Shown in pieces: positions 41,838 through 50,896 of a DNA stretch of 64,000 nt. The notes below the pieces were generated by a model. The model had not been told where the DNA came from, ran no database searches, and worked only from the letters and a program-made list of their open reading frames with translations. Every line of letters begins with the position of its first letter. Position 1 is the stretch's first letter. This DNA comes from a bacterium (GTDB taxonomy: Bacteria > Zixibacteria > MSB-5A5 > GN15 > FEB-12), in assembly GCA_020444475.1 (NCBI GenBank), contig JAHLKV010000002.1, forward strand, positions 682,001 through 746,000, in the 5' to 3' direction. Made by a program: the position numbers and the translations under genes.

Positions 41838-43250
41838 ATGTTCATAAAGAAGCTCAAGATTCGGAACTTCCGACTCTTCCCGACTGAACCACAATTCATT
41901 GCTGATGACTTCAATGTGCCGGATGACGAGCATGAAGGCTCTGGCCTCACTGTATTCGTAGGCGAGAATGGGTGCGGAAAGACAGCCCTTATCGACGCAA
42001 TAGCATACTCATTGCTACCATACAAGGCGGATGCATTCTCACTCCATGATATCAATGACCCGAATGAGAGAGTGTACATTGAACTTCTCTCCAGCGCGGA
42101 CTTCAAGTTCGACGGTACCATGCCGAGCTCCGTCTACTCAGGAAAGGGTTTTGCGTTTGAAGCCGGACTCCGTGCCAGGACGACCAAGTCGCACCTTTCC
42201 TCGACTGTGGTACACGATCAGAAATATATCCCTTCCGACGCAGGAAAGAAGCCAAAGGACAATAGCCCGGATCTTCGGGTCAGTGTCAACAATCCATTCA
42301 AAGGACCTAGGTTCTCCGAAAACGATGTCCTATATCTGGATCGGAATCGGACTTTTCAGACAAGAAGCGGTACGTACAACAGCACCAAATTCGATCGTCT
42401 CATGGAGGACTTCAGTTACCAGTACGTGAGAGCAATAGACGGAGAGTGCGAGGACGTAGATGCGAAGTTGAATGATATCAAGCGGGTAGTAGGAAACGAG
42501 TTCCTGGAGAAGGCCTTGTCGAGGTTTAGGGAGATAAGCGGTTTCAAAGTCACATTGTCGTTCATCGACAACTGGAAACCATTCGAGCGATGTTTCTTCG
42601 CAGAAAAGAAAGACAACTTGCATCAGCTTCCCATTGACAAACTGGGCTCCGGTTATGAAATGATCTTTTCCCTTCTGTATGCTTTTTACCTCTCGCAGCA
42701 GAGCGGAAAGCAACTCATTGTAATCATTGACGAGCCTGAATTGCACCTGCATCCTTCGCTCCAAGAGCGATTCGTTGCGCTTCTGCTAGAGTTTTCGCGA
42801 ACGGCCCAAATAATCATCACAACTCATTCGCCGTTGATGGTGAAGCAGATTCTCTCCAGTGAGATGGTCAAGACGAATGTACTTCTGAGGGAAAGCAATG
42901 AGGTGCGTGTCCTCCCTGTGGAGGAGCGGCTATTGCCATACCTGTCTGCCAATGAGATCAACTGCTTGGCTTTCGGCCTGGCGACTCCAGAGTATCATAA
43001 CGAGCTCTACGAAGAACTGAAGTATCTGAAAGGCGATGACAAAGGCATCAAGAAATTCGACATAGATTTCTTCCAATCAGAGAAACATGAGCCGAGCGAC
43101 TACCCTATGCTAGGTCAAAAGAAGACTGTGAGCCTGCATACTTTTGTTAGGAATCAGATCCATCACGAGAGAGACAACGGCAAACCCTGCGAGAGGGATA
43201 TCAGATCGTCAGTAGCGACTATGAGGCAGTATCTGAAGGAGCTATCTTGA
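41838..43250 (+). CDS. AAA family ATPase with C-terminal HEPN-like Rx4H motif
   Basis: 470 residues of the AAA_21/SMC-like ABC-ATPase class. Walker A is 'GENGCGKTA' (about 42-50), Walker B 'LIVIIDEPELHLHP' (about 291-304) and the switch His 'IIITTHSPLMV'. The C-terminus holds 'SLHTFVRNQIHHERDNGKP' (R438xxxxH443), an Rx4H motif as in HEPN ribonucleases. The base composition is more AT-rich and codon use differs from nearby genes. OLD-, RloC- and PrrC-type defence ATPases have similar ATPase cores. Function is inferred, not shown. The start ATG 41838 is preceded by a weak ribosome site. Confidence 0.8.
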   Translation: MFIKKLKIRNFRLFPTEPQFIADDFNVPDDEHEGSGLTVFVGENGCGKTALIDAIAYSLLPYKADAFSLHDINDPNERVYIELLSSADFKFDGTMPSSVYSGKGFAFEAGLRARTTKSHLSSTVVHDQKYIPSDAGKKPKDNSPDLRVSVNNPFKGPRFSENDVLYLDRNRTFQTRSGTYNSTKFDRLMEDFSYQYVRAIDGECEDVDAKLNDIKRVVGNEFLEKALSRFREISGFKVTLSFIDNWKPFERCFFAEKKDNLHQLPIDKLGSGYEMIFSLLYAFYLSQQSGKQLIVIIDEPELHLHPSLQERFVALLLEFSRTAQIIITTHSPLMVKQILSSEMVKTNVLLRESNEVRVLPVEERLLPYLSANEINCLAFGLATPEYHNELYEELKYLKGDDKGIKKFDIDFFQSEKHEPSDYPMLGQKKTVSLHTFVRNQIHHERDNGKPCERDIRSSVATMRQYLKELS

Positions 43251-43299
43251 TCTAGTCTTTGGACCGAGGTTCACCCTTGACACCAGAATCGATGTGACT

Positions 43300-43839
43300 A
43301 TGCGACTTGTTGAAGAGAAGAAGATGATCCTTGCGGAGGCAGTGATCCTGCTCACCGTGGGTCTCATAGGTGTCTTTGTACATGTGGCGTCACTGAAGAC
43401 CGACGAATACAATTCAAGCCTACTTCGCATCGACGCCGAATTGAGCCAGCTACAGAGCAAGCGAATCAGTCAGAAACTAAGCTCTATTCGATATACTATT
43501 GCAGCACTTGCACGTGCAGACATAACTGTGGATTCAGAACAAGTGGACAGCGTGCTACTCGCTGACACCACCTTGTGGCGGCTCAGCAGGGACTATTCTT
43601 CGGGGGAGATATCTAGCCAAACCTACTTTAACGACATGGCGCAGATACACTATCACTACAGCCTAGGCTTCTACCGGGAATACCAGAGCCTCGAACAGCG
43701 ACGTGATCAGCTGCGCGAGAACGTACCGTTTTGGTCTCCACTGCGCTACATCCTGCTGGCGACTCAAGTGATTGCGATTCCTATCGCATTCTTCCTATAT
43801 TCGAGAATCTTCACCTCGATAAGCAGTCGATCCAAGTGA
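43300..43839 (+). CDS. Two-TM coiled-coil membrane protein of unknown function
   Basis: 179 residues from ATG 43300 (GTG 43294 is possible). Helix 1, 'MILAEAVILLTVGLIGVFVHV', and helix 2, 'YILLATQVIAIPIAFFLY', flank a soluble, heptad-rich coil (about 35-130). It follows the AAA/HEPN gene by 49 bases on the same strand and shares its AT-rich composition. No domain is recognised. The layout recalls membrane effectors next to defence ATPases, but this is inference. Confidence 0.7.
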   Translation: MRLVEEKKMILAEAVILLTVGLIGVFVHVASLKTDEYNSSLLRIDAELSQLQSKRISQKLSSIRYTIAALARADITVDSEQVDSVLLADTTLWRLSRDYSSGEISSQTYFNDMAQIHYHYSLGFYREYQSLEQRRDQLRENVPFWSPLRYILLATQVIAIPIAFFLYSRIFTSISSRSK

Positions 43840-44241
43840 ATACTGCTCTCCCCCTCCACACTTTCCCCACAACTTCACACCAGATCCCGATAACGCCGTC
43901 CTTTATGTAGGCATACGTGTGCGCCGACCTGACGGTCCGCGCGACAAGGGAAAGAGAGGATTTTTCGATGTTAGTAAAATGACCAAACGAACCCATTTCG
44001 CTGTAACTCGCACGCAACCACGCTTGTACGACGAAAAAGTTGGTTTGGGCAAATGGCGCTTCAACCACGCACCGGAATGTTAGGTTGTTGTGTGCTTTAG
44101 CATTAGTGGATTCGTCGTCGGCGAGGGAAGTGGCAAGCAATGAGGCCGAGAAATGTGATAACCTATCCCGCGACTGTCCCGTATAATCGGACAGGCGCCC
44201 ACCCCGGCGCCGTACAACCAAAAAGCACAAGGAGAACACTC
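43840..44241. other. Intergenic region upstream of the VOC gene
   Basis: 402 bases with AT-rich patches. TATAAT at 44182-44187 lies 55 bases upstream of the VOC start, with a poor -35. A minus-strand frame of 142 codons through here looks like noise. Confidence 0.3.
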
Positions 44242-44631
44242 ATGGCTAACGGCGCCCCCACGCACGGCACATTCTGCTGGAATGAATTGATGACTCGCGA
44301 TGTCGAGAAAGCCACCAAATTCTACACCGCGCTGCTCGGCTGGAAGGCCGAAGATTCCGGGATGCCCGGCATGAACTACACTATCCTCAAAGCCGGCGAG
44401 ACCCAGGCCGGCGGCATGATGGCCATGCCTGCTGAAATCCCCGCCCAGGTGCCGTCGCACTGGATGGCCTATATCACGGTCGATGATATCAACGCCTGCG
44501 CGAAAAAAGTCGCCGAGCTTGGCGGTCAGGTCATGCACGGCCCGCAGGAGATTCCGAATCTCGGTATGTTCTGCGTCGTTCAGGACCCCACCGGCGCCGT
44601 GGTGTCATTGATGGAGTTTGCAAAAAAGTAG
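44242..44631 (+). CDS. VOC (glyoxalase/bleomycin resistance) family protein
   Basis: 129 residues with AAGGAG 10 bases upstream of ATG 44242. The VOC paired beta-alpha-beta-beta-beta fold is seen in 'GTFCWNELMTRDVEKATKFYTALLGW' type N-terminus (words NELMTRDVEKATKFYTALLG) and 'VQDPTGAVVSLMEF' at the end. It is of the glyoxalase_6/PhnB-like class and may bind a metal and a small ligand. The function is not determined. Confidence 0.88.
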   Translation: MANGAPTHGTFCWNELMTRDVEKATKFYTALLGWKAEDSGMPGMNYTILKAGETQAGGMMAMPAEIPAQVPSHWMAYITVDDINACAKKVAELGGQVMHGPQEIPNLGMFCVVQDPTGAVVSLMEFAKK

Positions 44632-44643
44632 ATTCAGAAGTAG

Positions 44644-44920
44644 GTCCGAACCCCTGCGGTTCGGACTGAGGCGGGTTCGAGGACTGAGCCGCCCGCACAT
44701 GGCTGTCATACCCGTGCAAACGGGTATCCATCCGATCGGTGGTGTCAGGCGTGGTCGCTTGACACCACGGATTGACTCGTGCATCGCCCACCCGGGACGG
44801 GTGGGCTACTCGTTGGTACAAACCGGCTGTTCAGCCGCGGGGCTCAGACGATTGGGTGGCCCACCATTTATGGTGGGTTCTATTCGAGGCGGGTTCGAAG
44901 ACGGACCCGCCCTACAGCCG
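44644..44920. repeat. Mosaic of intergenic hairpin repeats
   Basis: Several short perfect inverted repeats follow each other: GTCCGAACC/GGTTCGGAC (44644-44666), CCCGT/ACGGG, GGTGTCA/TGACACC, CCCACCC/GGGTGGG and CCCACCA/TGGTGGG. The last pair has the same form as the hairpins in the 92-bp array. No coding sequence is supported in this 318-base gap. Confidence 0.55.
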
Positions 44921-44949
44921 GGCTGCAAGCAGCCTCGGCCTACGATCGA

Positions 44950-45345
44950 TCAGGCCCTGGCGGTCGGCTTGCCGGCGATCGCGTCCTTGACCTTCTGCAC
45001 CAGCGCGTCCTTGTCGATCGGCTTCTCGACAAACGCAAACGGCTTCGGCATGGCTGCGTGGTCGCGACCAAACAGGTCCTTGAACCGGGTCACACCGCTC
45101 AGGATGATCACCGGGATTTTGGCCAGCGATGCGTTTTTGGTCAGGAAACGATAGAACTTCACGCCGGTCTCTTTGGGCATGATGATGTCGAGCGTGATCA
45201 GGTCGGGTTTGAAGCCCCCGACAATCTTCTCGGCTTCGTCGCCGTTTTCCGCGGTCCTGGTCTCAAACCCTTCCTCGCGGAGGAGGGTCTCGAGAAAGAT
45301 GCGGACATCCGGCTCATCGTCAACTATCAGTACTTTCTTCGCCAT
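44950..45345 (-). CDS. CheY-like receiver protein
   Basis: 131 residues, a single receiver domain. 'VLIVDDEPDVR' gives the acidic pocket, the phospho-acceptor Asp is in 'DLITLDIIMPKETGVKFY', the Thr/Ser switch in 'PVIILSGVTR' and the conserved Lys in 'FAFVEKPIDKDAL'. There is no output domain. It is the last gene of the Hmc-like operon and is closely related to the next receiver; it is probably phosphorylated by the kinase at 46074. Confidence 0.92.
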   Translation of the reverse strand: MAKKVLIVDDEPDVRIFLETLLREEGFETRTAENGDEAEKIVGGFKPDLITLDIIMPKETGVKFYRFLTKNASLAKIPVIILSGVTRFKDLFGRDHAAMPKPFAFVEKPIDKDALVQKVKDAIAGKPTARA

Positions 45346-45531
45346 ACGGCACCTTCTTTCTTATGGCAGCGTTGTCGTATCGTCGTTCAATGTTGTCGGT
45401 GCGACTACCGCACCATCAATGTCCCCCTTCGACAGGCTCAGGGTGACGGATCCCGCGGCGCGAGGTGGCGGATCCTCCAAAGTCAGGATGATCATCCACC
45501 GTCATACTGAGCGGAGTCGAAGTATGACCCG
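45346..45531. repeat. Dispersed repeats between two receiver genes
   Basis: At 45421-45447 lies CTTCGACAGGCTCAGGGTG, the same word as at 53377. At about 45501-45527, TCATACT and AGTATGA form an inverted repeat around 'GAGCGGAGTCGA', another widely dispersed element type. Confidence 0.6.
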
Positions 45532-46050
45532 CTAGCTGCGGCCTTTCAGCAGCGCTTTGATCTTGCGAAGCGTCTCCGGGTCGGCCTCGTCGACCATGTT
45601 CTTCAGCTCGTTCTGCATCGCAACCGCTTCGGCGGCTTCGTCCTCTTCCGGTGTAACCTCCACGCACAGCAGCTTCTTGATGGCTGCGATGTAGTTGGTC
45701 GGTTTGACCGGCTTCTCGAGATAGATCCCCGGGCCGGACATGGTCAACTCTTTGAGGTCGGCCTTGCCGAGATCATCGCGGGCGTGTCCGGTGACGATGA
45801 TGATCGGTATCGACGCCCACTCTTTGTTTTTGGTCAATTCGTGGTAGAACTTGACACCGGAGTGTTTGGGCATGACGAGGTCGAGCGAGATGAGATCCGG
45901 TTTAGACTTCTTCACCTGCTGAAGCGCCTCGAGACCATCGCAAGCCTGTTCGACATTGAACCCGGCTTCGATCAGCGCCGTCGTCAGGAACAACCGCACG
46001 TCGTCTTCATCGTCGACAACCAGCACGGTCTTGTTGATTTCCTGGGTCAT
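45532..46050 (-). CDS. Receiver protein with C-terminal extension
   Basis: 172 residues. The receiver has 'VLVVDDEDDVRLF', 'DLISLDLVMPKHSGVKFYHEL' and 'PIIIVTGHAR' with 'YLEKPVKPTNYIAAI'. The C-terminal 45 residues are an acidic helix, 'TPEEDEAAEAVAMQNELKNMV', of unknown role. The 'MPK(H/E)(S/T)GVKFY' stretch is shared with the receiver at 44950, so the two arose by duplication. Part of the Hmc-like operon, 24 bases after the kinase. Confidence 0.9.
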   Translation of the reverse strand: MTQEINKTVLVVDDEDDVRLFLTTALIEAGFNVEQACDGLEALQQVKKSKPDLISLDLVMPKHSGVKFYHELTKNKEWASIPIIIVTGHARDDLGKADLKELTMSGPGIYLEKPVKPTNYIAAIKKLLCVEVTPEEDEAAEAVAMQNELKNMVDEADPETLRKIKALLKGRS

Positions 46051-46073
46051 GGTACTGTTCCCATCTATATCAG

Positions 46074-47543
46074 TTATTCGTTGTCGTCGGTAACCTGTGC
46101 TTTGAGCAAACCATCAAGCCGCTCGCGCGGCAGCTCGATTCGGAACCGTGCCCCCTCGCCGGGCTTCGACTTGACCACGATCTTCCCGCCGTGTTCCTGC
46201 ACGATCTTGCGGGTCGTCAGCAAACCGAGCCCGGTTCCCTGACCGCCCTTGGTCGTGAAGAAGGTCGTGAAGATTTTCTTCTTGATCTCATAGTCGATAC
46301 CCATCCCGTTGTCGGCAACTTCAAAGATGAGTTTGCCGTCCTGATCGCGAGTGCGAATTTCAACCCATGCACCTTCCTTCTCACTCATCGAGCAGGCATC
46401 GAGCGCGTTGGAGACGAGGTTGGTAAGACAGGTGTGGATGCCGTCGGGATCGAGCGGCGCGGGTTCAATCGACGGGTCGAGATCGGCGCGAAGCTCGATA
46501 CCGGACTGCGAAGCGACATCGCGGTAGAGTCCGATGATCTCATCGACTAACCTGTTCGGATCGGTCGGGACAGCGACCGGCAGGCGTCCCTTGGCAAACT
46601 CAAGGAAGTCCTTCACGAGGGTGGTGGTCTTGTCGAAATTGCGTTCGAGCATGTCCCATCCCTGTTCGATCAGCTTCTTATCCTCCTTTTTGAGCCCAAG
46701 ACTGACGATGTACTTACCGCCTTCGAGGCCCATCAGTATATTCTTGATGCTGTGGGCGAGTCCGGCGACTGTCTGTCCGACCGCGGCCAGACGTTCAGCG
46801 TCGATCATCTCGTCCTGCAATCTCTTGAGGTCAGTGACGTCCGACGATATCTCGATCACGTGAGCGACATCGCCATCGCCGCGTCGAAGCGGCGAGGTGG
46901 TCACCTGATAATGTGTCTTTTTGCCGTTTTTGCCGGTACCAACCTGGTTGGAGCGGTGCGCCTGGCCGTCCTTGAAGGTCTTTTCAGCCGGGCAGTGCGG
47001 ACACTTGCGGTCGCGGCGTTTGTAGACCTTGTAACAATGCTCGCCGATGGCGTCGCCAAAGTGTTCGCGAAACGCTTCGTTGGCACGAGTTATTCGATAG
47101 TTCTTGTCGATCACGGTCACATAGCAGGGGACGCGATCGAACAGAATCTGATACTCTCGCTGCCACTGACGCGTCTCGGTAACGTCGTGCGACATCTCCA
47201 GCACGTATTCAACGGGGTCATCGGGAGAGCGACGTAACGGCGCCGAGTGGACGACATAGTGTGTCGTCCGACCGTCATGGTCCACTCCGTGTTCATCGGT
47301 CACCCGTGTCTCGCCATCCTCAAAGGTAGTCAGAGAATTGCAGCGCTCGCACCGGACGTTCGACTTCTTATAGACTTCGAAGCATTTCTTGCCTTTCCAT
47401 TCGCCGAATCGTTCGGTGAACGAACGGTTGGCATCGACGATGTTGAAGTCCCGGTCGATGACTGCCACATTGAAAGGCAGTTGCTCCAGCACCTCGCGCT
47501 GTGGCCAGAGAACGTCGGATATGTCGGCACGCTTTTTTGCCAT
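46074..47543 (-). CDS. PAS-PAS sensor histidine kinase with Cys motifs
   Basis: 489 residues. PAS1 (about 20-125) has C54-x10-C65-x2-C68 ('KKCFEVYKKSNVRCERC'); PAS2 (about 130-240) has the same spacing, C170-x10-C181-x2-C184 ('HCYKVYKRRDRKCPHC'). The H-box has H264 in 'GLAHSIKNIL'. The catalytic domain has the N box, 'EVADNGMGID' and 'GQGTGLGLLTTRKIVQEHGG'. There is no membrane segment, so it is cytoplasmic. It starts 3 bases after the cytochrome fusion gene. The Cys motifs could bind Fe-S or Zn, or undergo thiol redox, linking the kinase to the respiratory complex. Confidence 0.93.
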   Translation of the reverse strand: MAKKRADISDVLWPQREVLEQLPFNVAVIDRDFNIVDANRSFTERFGEWKGKKCFEVYKKSNVRCERCNSLTTFEDGETRVTDEHGVDHDGRTTHYVVHSAPLRRSPDDPVEYVLEMSHDVTETRQWQREYQILFDRVPCYVTVIDKNYRITRANEAFREHFGDAIGEHCYKVYKRRDRKCPHCPAEKTFKDGQAHRSNQVGTGKNGKKTHYQVTTSPLRRGDGDVAHVIEISSDVTDLKRLQDEMIDAERLAAVGQTVAGLAHSIKNILMGLEGGKYIVSLGLKKEDKKLIEQGWDMLERNFDKTTTLVKDFLEFAKGRLPVAVPTDPNRLVDEIIGLYRDVASQSGIELRADLDPSIEPAPLDPDGIHTCLTNLVSNALDACSMSEKEGAWVEIRTRDQDGKLIFEVADNGMGIDYEIKKKIFTTFFTTKGGQGTGLGLLTTRKIVQEHGGKIVVKSKPGEGARFRIELPRERLDGLLKAQVTDDNE

Positions 47544-47545
47544 AC

Positions 47546-49411
47546 TTACTCCGGCTGTTCCAGACTTACACCGGGCAGAACGACATGGTTATACTCCGGT
47601 CGTTTCAGTCGCTCGCGAACGTCGGCGCGCAGATACTCCGGACCTGCGGTGGCATGACAGGCCGCACACAGGGCGATAGCTTGTTTTTCCGGCTGCTGGG
47701 CAACTATCTCCCGGTGGCAGCCGATACACAAGTCGTGCATGGCATCGGTATAGGCCGGGGCCATGTACTGCTCGATGGTGATAGTGGCGCCCGCCGGAAT
47801 CAAGTCGGTATGGCAGGCATCGCAGTGTTTGGCGGAGGCCGCCGTGCGGTTTTCACCGTCCATATGGCATTCGCTACAGGTGATATTGGCGCCATTCGGC
47901 GAATTGTGCCAGTCATGCTTGAAGGCATCGACCGCGGCGTACATCTGACTGTGGCAGGTGAAACAACCGCTGTTCTTGTCCTGCGGCAGGTTCATGTGGT
48001 GACAGCGCACGCACGACTGCTCGTGACCGAGCGTATCAACATGGAACTGGTGTTTGAACGCCACCCCGTAGCCGTCGCGGTTGCCATCGACAAACAGTGT
48101 GTCACCGCCGCGGGCGGCCCTGGTGGGGACGTTTTCGACTCCGCTGCTGTGCAGCTTCGTCCCCGGCATGAGCATGAACCCGATTGCCAGCGCAATCACA
48201 AACGCGAAGGAATACTTGGTGCGACCGGCGACTGCAGGTGCGCCGAGCCAGACTTCGCCGCCCCGACTGAATTGCGGCCTGGCGTGCGGATCGGACTCGG
48301 CTTCACGCGGCCGGTCGTCCCAGATATGGAACTTCTCGATTGCAAACAGGAAGACGAGGACCATAAACGAGACGATCCCGAAACTGATAGAGAGCTCCAT
48401 CCACGAGGGGAAATAGCTGTCGCCGGTGGTCGAGAGCATGGTCAGACCGCCGACATTGATCCGGTTGAAGATGGCGCCGAAGACGACCAGGAAGGATCCG
48501 ATCCATTGTCCGGCGAGTGAGTGTCGCGTTTTCGGTATCGCGAAGAGGATGATCGGAATGACGGCCATGATCATTATCTCGGCGATAAACAAGAGGCTTT
48601 CCCAGGTGCCGCTGAAGATCAGGCCGAGCTTGCCCGCGATGGCGAGATCGACAAATCTCACGACGAGGAAGATGCTCAATACCCAGACCGCAGCTTTGCC
48701 GAGTTTGGCAATCAAGTGCGACTCCGGTTTGCGGCCGTAGATCCACGAAGAGACCAGGCTCTCGAACGAGACCATCATCAGGCCCAGTCCGACCGCCGAG
48801 ATGAAGAACAGGATCGGCAGGATATCCGTGTACCAGAGCGGGTAGAGCTTAAACGGCATGATCAGAAACAGCGAGCCGAGCGACGACTGGTGCAGGGTGG
48901 ACAGCATGATGCCGAGCAGGACCAGCGGGAAGCGGAACTTCATCAGGAACTCGCGTATTTTCGCATATCGGCTGGTCGACTCCAGCGGCACGGGGCTGAA
49001 TTCGAGGAGCAGCACCGATGTGTACAGCATCACACACCAGCCGACTTCAAACAGCGGCGAGTGAGGATTCCAGAACACGATCATGTGCCAGATATTCCAC
49101 GGCAGGCCGAGATCGACCATCAGCGAGCAGACGACCGCGACATAGCCGAGGAAGGCCGTCAGCACCGCCGGGCGAACCATGGGGTGGAACTCTTTCCGAC
49201 GCATCATATAGAAGAGGGCCGTGATGACGAATCCGCCGGCGGCGAGGGCGACACCGGCCATGACGTCGAAGCCGATCCAGAGTCCCCACGGAGTAGTATC
49301 GGTCAGGTTGGTAGTCGCGCCGAGTCCAAACGCGAAACGACTGATTGCCACCGCCAGTGACAGACCAACCAATCCCCAAAGGATGGATTTCACAACGTGT
49401 ACGCGGTTCAT
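47546..49411 (-). CDS. NrfD/HybB-like membrane subunit fused to hexaheme cytochrome c
   Basis: 621 residues from ATG 49411. The first part (about 1-400) has nine or so membrane helices of the NrfD/HybB/HmcC quinone-interacting type ('TPWGLWIGFDVMAGVALAAGGFV'). The C-terminal periplasmic part (about 440-600) has six CxxCH haem sites: CVRCH, CFTCH, CSECH, CDACH, CIGCH, CAACH. In Hmc and related complexes these are separate subunits. The fusion would pass electrons between menaquinol and periplasmic haems directly. It overlaps the Fe-S gene by 4 bases. Confidence 0.92.
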   Translation of the reverse strand: MNRVHVVKSILWGLVGLSLAVAISRFAFGLGATTNLTDTTPWGLWIGFDVMAGVALAAGGFVITALFYMMRRKEFHPMVRPAVLTAFLGYVAVVCSLMVDLGLPWNIWHMIVFWNPHSPLFEVGWCVMLYTSVLLLEFSPVPLESTSRYAKIREFLMKFRFPLVLLGIMLSTLHQSSLGSLFLIMPFKLYPLWYTDILPILFFISAVGLGLMMVSFESLVSSWIYGRKPESHLIAKLGKAAVWVLSIFLVVRFVDLAIAGKLGLIFSGTWESLLFIAEIMIMAVIPIILFAIPKTRHSLAGQWIGSFLVVFGAIFNRINVGGLTMLSTTGDSYFPSWMELSISFGIVSFMVLVFLFAIEKFHIWDDRPREAESDPHARPQFSRGGEVWLGAPAVAGRTKYSFAFVIALAIGFMLMPGTKLHSSGVENVPTRAARGGDTLFVDGNRDGYGVAFKHQFHVDTLGHEQSCVRCHHMNLPQDKNSGCFTCHSQMYAAVDAFKHDWHNSPNGANITCSECHMDGENRTAASAKHCDACHTDLIPAGATITIEQYMAPAYTDAMHDLCIGCHREIVAQQPEKQAIALCAACHATAGPEYLRADVRERLKRPEYNHVVLPGVSLEQPE

Positions 49412-50181
49412 TGGTGGCCCTCCTCCTCGGTGTGTTCGCCCTGTAGTTTCTGGCGACGCTTGATAATCCAATTGAGTCCGAGCATCACACCACCCATGCC
49501 GACGAACGCAAACGGGACCGACTTCATCGCAGTCGAAGTTGTCGACGGCAGCGAGGTCTTGAGGTTCGGCTGATAGCAGAGGAAGTCAAGGCTGATATCG
49601 GAGATGTAGAGTACCGAGGTGCCGCCCACTTCGTGCTCGCCCCAGACATGGTCGATATACAAGCCGGGGTTGGCTTTGATGCGACGGTGCGCTTCGGCGA
49701 GAAGTTCTTCACGCGTGCCGAATATGGTGGCTTCTTTCGGACAGGCTTTCGTGCAGGCAGGCTGATCGCCAGCCTTCACGTTGTCATAGCACATGATGCA
49801 CTTGCGCACGTACGGTACCTGCTGATCCCAGTCGTAGCGGGGGATTCCGTACGGGCAGGCCATCATGCAGTAGCGACAGCCGAGGCACTTGTCGTTGTCG
49901 TACATGACAGGACCTTCGGGTGTCTTGTGCAGGGCGCCGACCGGACAGGCCGAGGCACAGGCCGGCTCGAGACAGTGACGGCACTGCTTGCGAATATAGG
50001 TCGGGGCGCCATCCGGTCCCGGCTTCTGGAGAATCGAGGTCCAGTTCTGGGCCGAGAGACCGTCGTTGTTCTGCCAGGTGCGGGGGACGTCGAGCCCGAG
50101 ATGGTTCTGCTTCTTGCAGGCGGCCACGCATTCCAGGCAGCCGATACACCGGGTGACGTCGGTCAGAATCGCGACACTCAT
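49408..50181 (-). CDS. HybA/HmcB-like 4Fe-4S ferredoxin subunit
   Basis: 257 residues. Four Cys clusters are present: 'CIGCLECVAAC', 'CRHCLEPACASACP', 'CLGCRYCMMACP' and 'CIMCYDNVKAGDQPACTKACP', enough for four [4Fe-4S] centres. A single C-terminal membrane helix (VPFAFVGMGGVMLGLNWIIK) anchors it. It lacks a Tat signal at its N-terminus, unlike HybA, so the cluster domain may face the cytoplasm or be carried over with a partner. It overlaps both neighbours by 4 bases. Confidence 0.93.
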   Translation of the reverse strand: MSVAILTDVTRCIGCLECVAACKKQNHLGLDVPRTWQNNDGLSAQNWTSILQKPGPDGAPTYIRKQCRHCLEPACASACPVGALHKTPEGPVMYDNDKCLGCRYCMMACPYGIPRYDWDQQVPYVRKCIMCYDNVKAGDQPACTKACPKEATIFGTREELLAEAHRRIKANPGLYIDHVWGEHEVGGTSVLYISDISLDFLCYQPNLKTSLPSTTSTAMKSVPFAFVGMGGVMLGLNWIIKRRQKLQGEHTEEEGHQ

Positions 50182-50882
50182 ACCGGGGCTCCTTTCTTGT
50201 TCAGCGTGGTAGCGACATCTTCATCGACATGCGCCGGAAACTTCCAGGCTATGGTCGACACCAGCTGTGAGAGCGGCATCAGCACGCAATGAGCGATTTT
50301 GGTGAACGGGACCAATACGAAGATCAGCTCCGCTGAGAAAACATGGACCAGCATCGAAAGCTGATACAGGTTCGGGCTGACCGTCAGGTTGGCGCAGACA
50401 AATCCGGTGATGAACGGTACGATAAGCACCAGGGGCCAGAGATAGTCCTGCTTGCGGCTGAGCGCGCGGGCGTTGCGCGAGCCGACCCGACCGAGGAACA
50501 GAAGCAGACCGAGAGCGATTGTGGCAATCGTCAGAATCTCCGCGAGCATCGGCGAGATCGTCCACCAACCGAATCCCAGGCCACTGCGCCAGAGTTCGAC
50601 GTGGGCGAACAGGAAGGTCGGGGTTATCAGCAGCCCGATGTGGAAGAGAATGGCGACTATGCTGTAGATCGGCCGGTGATTGATTACGCGCTTGACCGGG
50701 AAAATCCACTCCAGCGTGCGACTGATTGTCAGTCCCCACGGAATAGTCTTGTCGCCGGCTTTGCGATACGCTTCCCACATCCCGTACAGATCGAGTATGA
50801 GAATGCGGGCGAGTCCGAGTATCATGATCGCAAACGTCAGGCGGAACAACGGCCCGGTTGCGAATTCCAATAGTGCATCCAC
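50178..50882 (-). CDS. NarI/HmcE/DsrM-like membrane cytochrome b subunit
   Basis: 234 residues with five membrane helices. Features such as 'FHIGLLITPTFLFAHVELW' and 'LVHVFSAELIFVLVPFTKIAHCVL' hold His residues placed as in NarI/DsrM-type haem b proteins. It would oxidise menaquinol and hand electrons to the HdrD-like subunit. It sits between the HdrD-like and ferredoxin-like subunits in a tight operon. Confidence 0.88.
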   Translation of the reverse strand: MDALLEFATGPLFRLTFAIMILGLARILILDLYGMWEAYRKAGDKTIPWGLTISRTLEWIFPVKRVINHRPIYSIVAILFHIGLLITPTFLFAHVELWRSGLGFGWWTISPMLAEILTIATIALGLLLFLGRVGSRNARALSRKQDYLWPLVLIVPFITGFVCANLTVSPNLYQLSMLVHVFSAELIFVLVPFTKIAHCVLMPLSQLVSTIAWKFPAHVDEDVATTLNKKGAPV

Positions 50883-50896
50883 GGTGCAGTTCCTTT

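Noticed and set aside
43811..44239. 142-codon minus-strand frame in the gap before the VOC gene
   Set aside because: No ribosome site, unusual composition and no domain.
47501..49360. Long plus-strand open frames opposite the cytochrome fusion gene
   Set aside because: Shadows of the minus-strand coding sequence with intact haem motifs; no domains on the plus strand.
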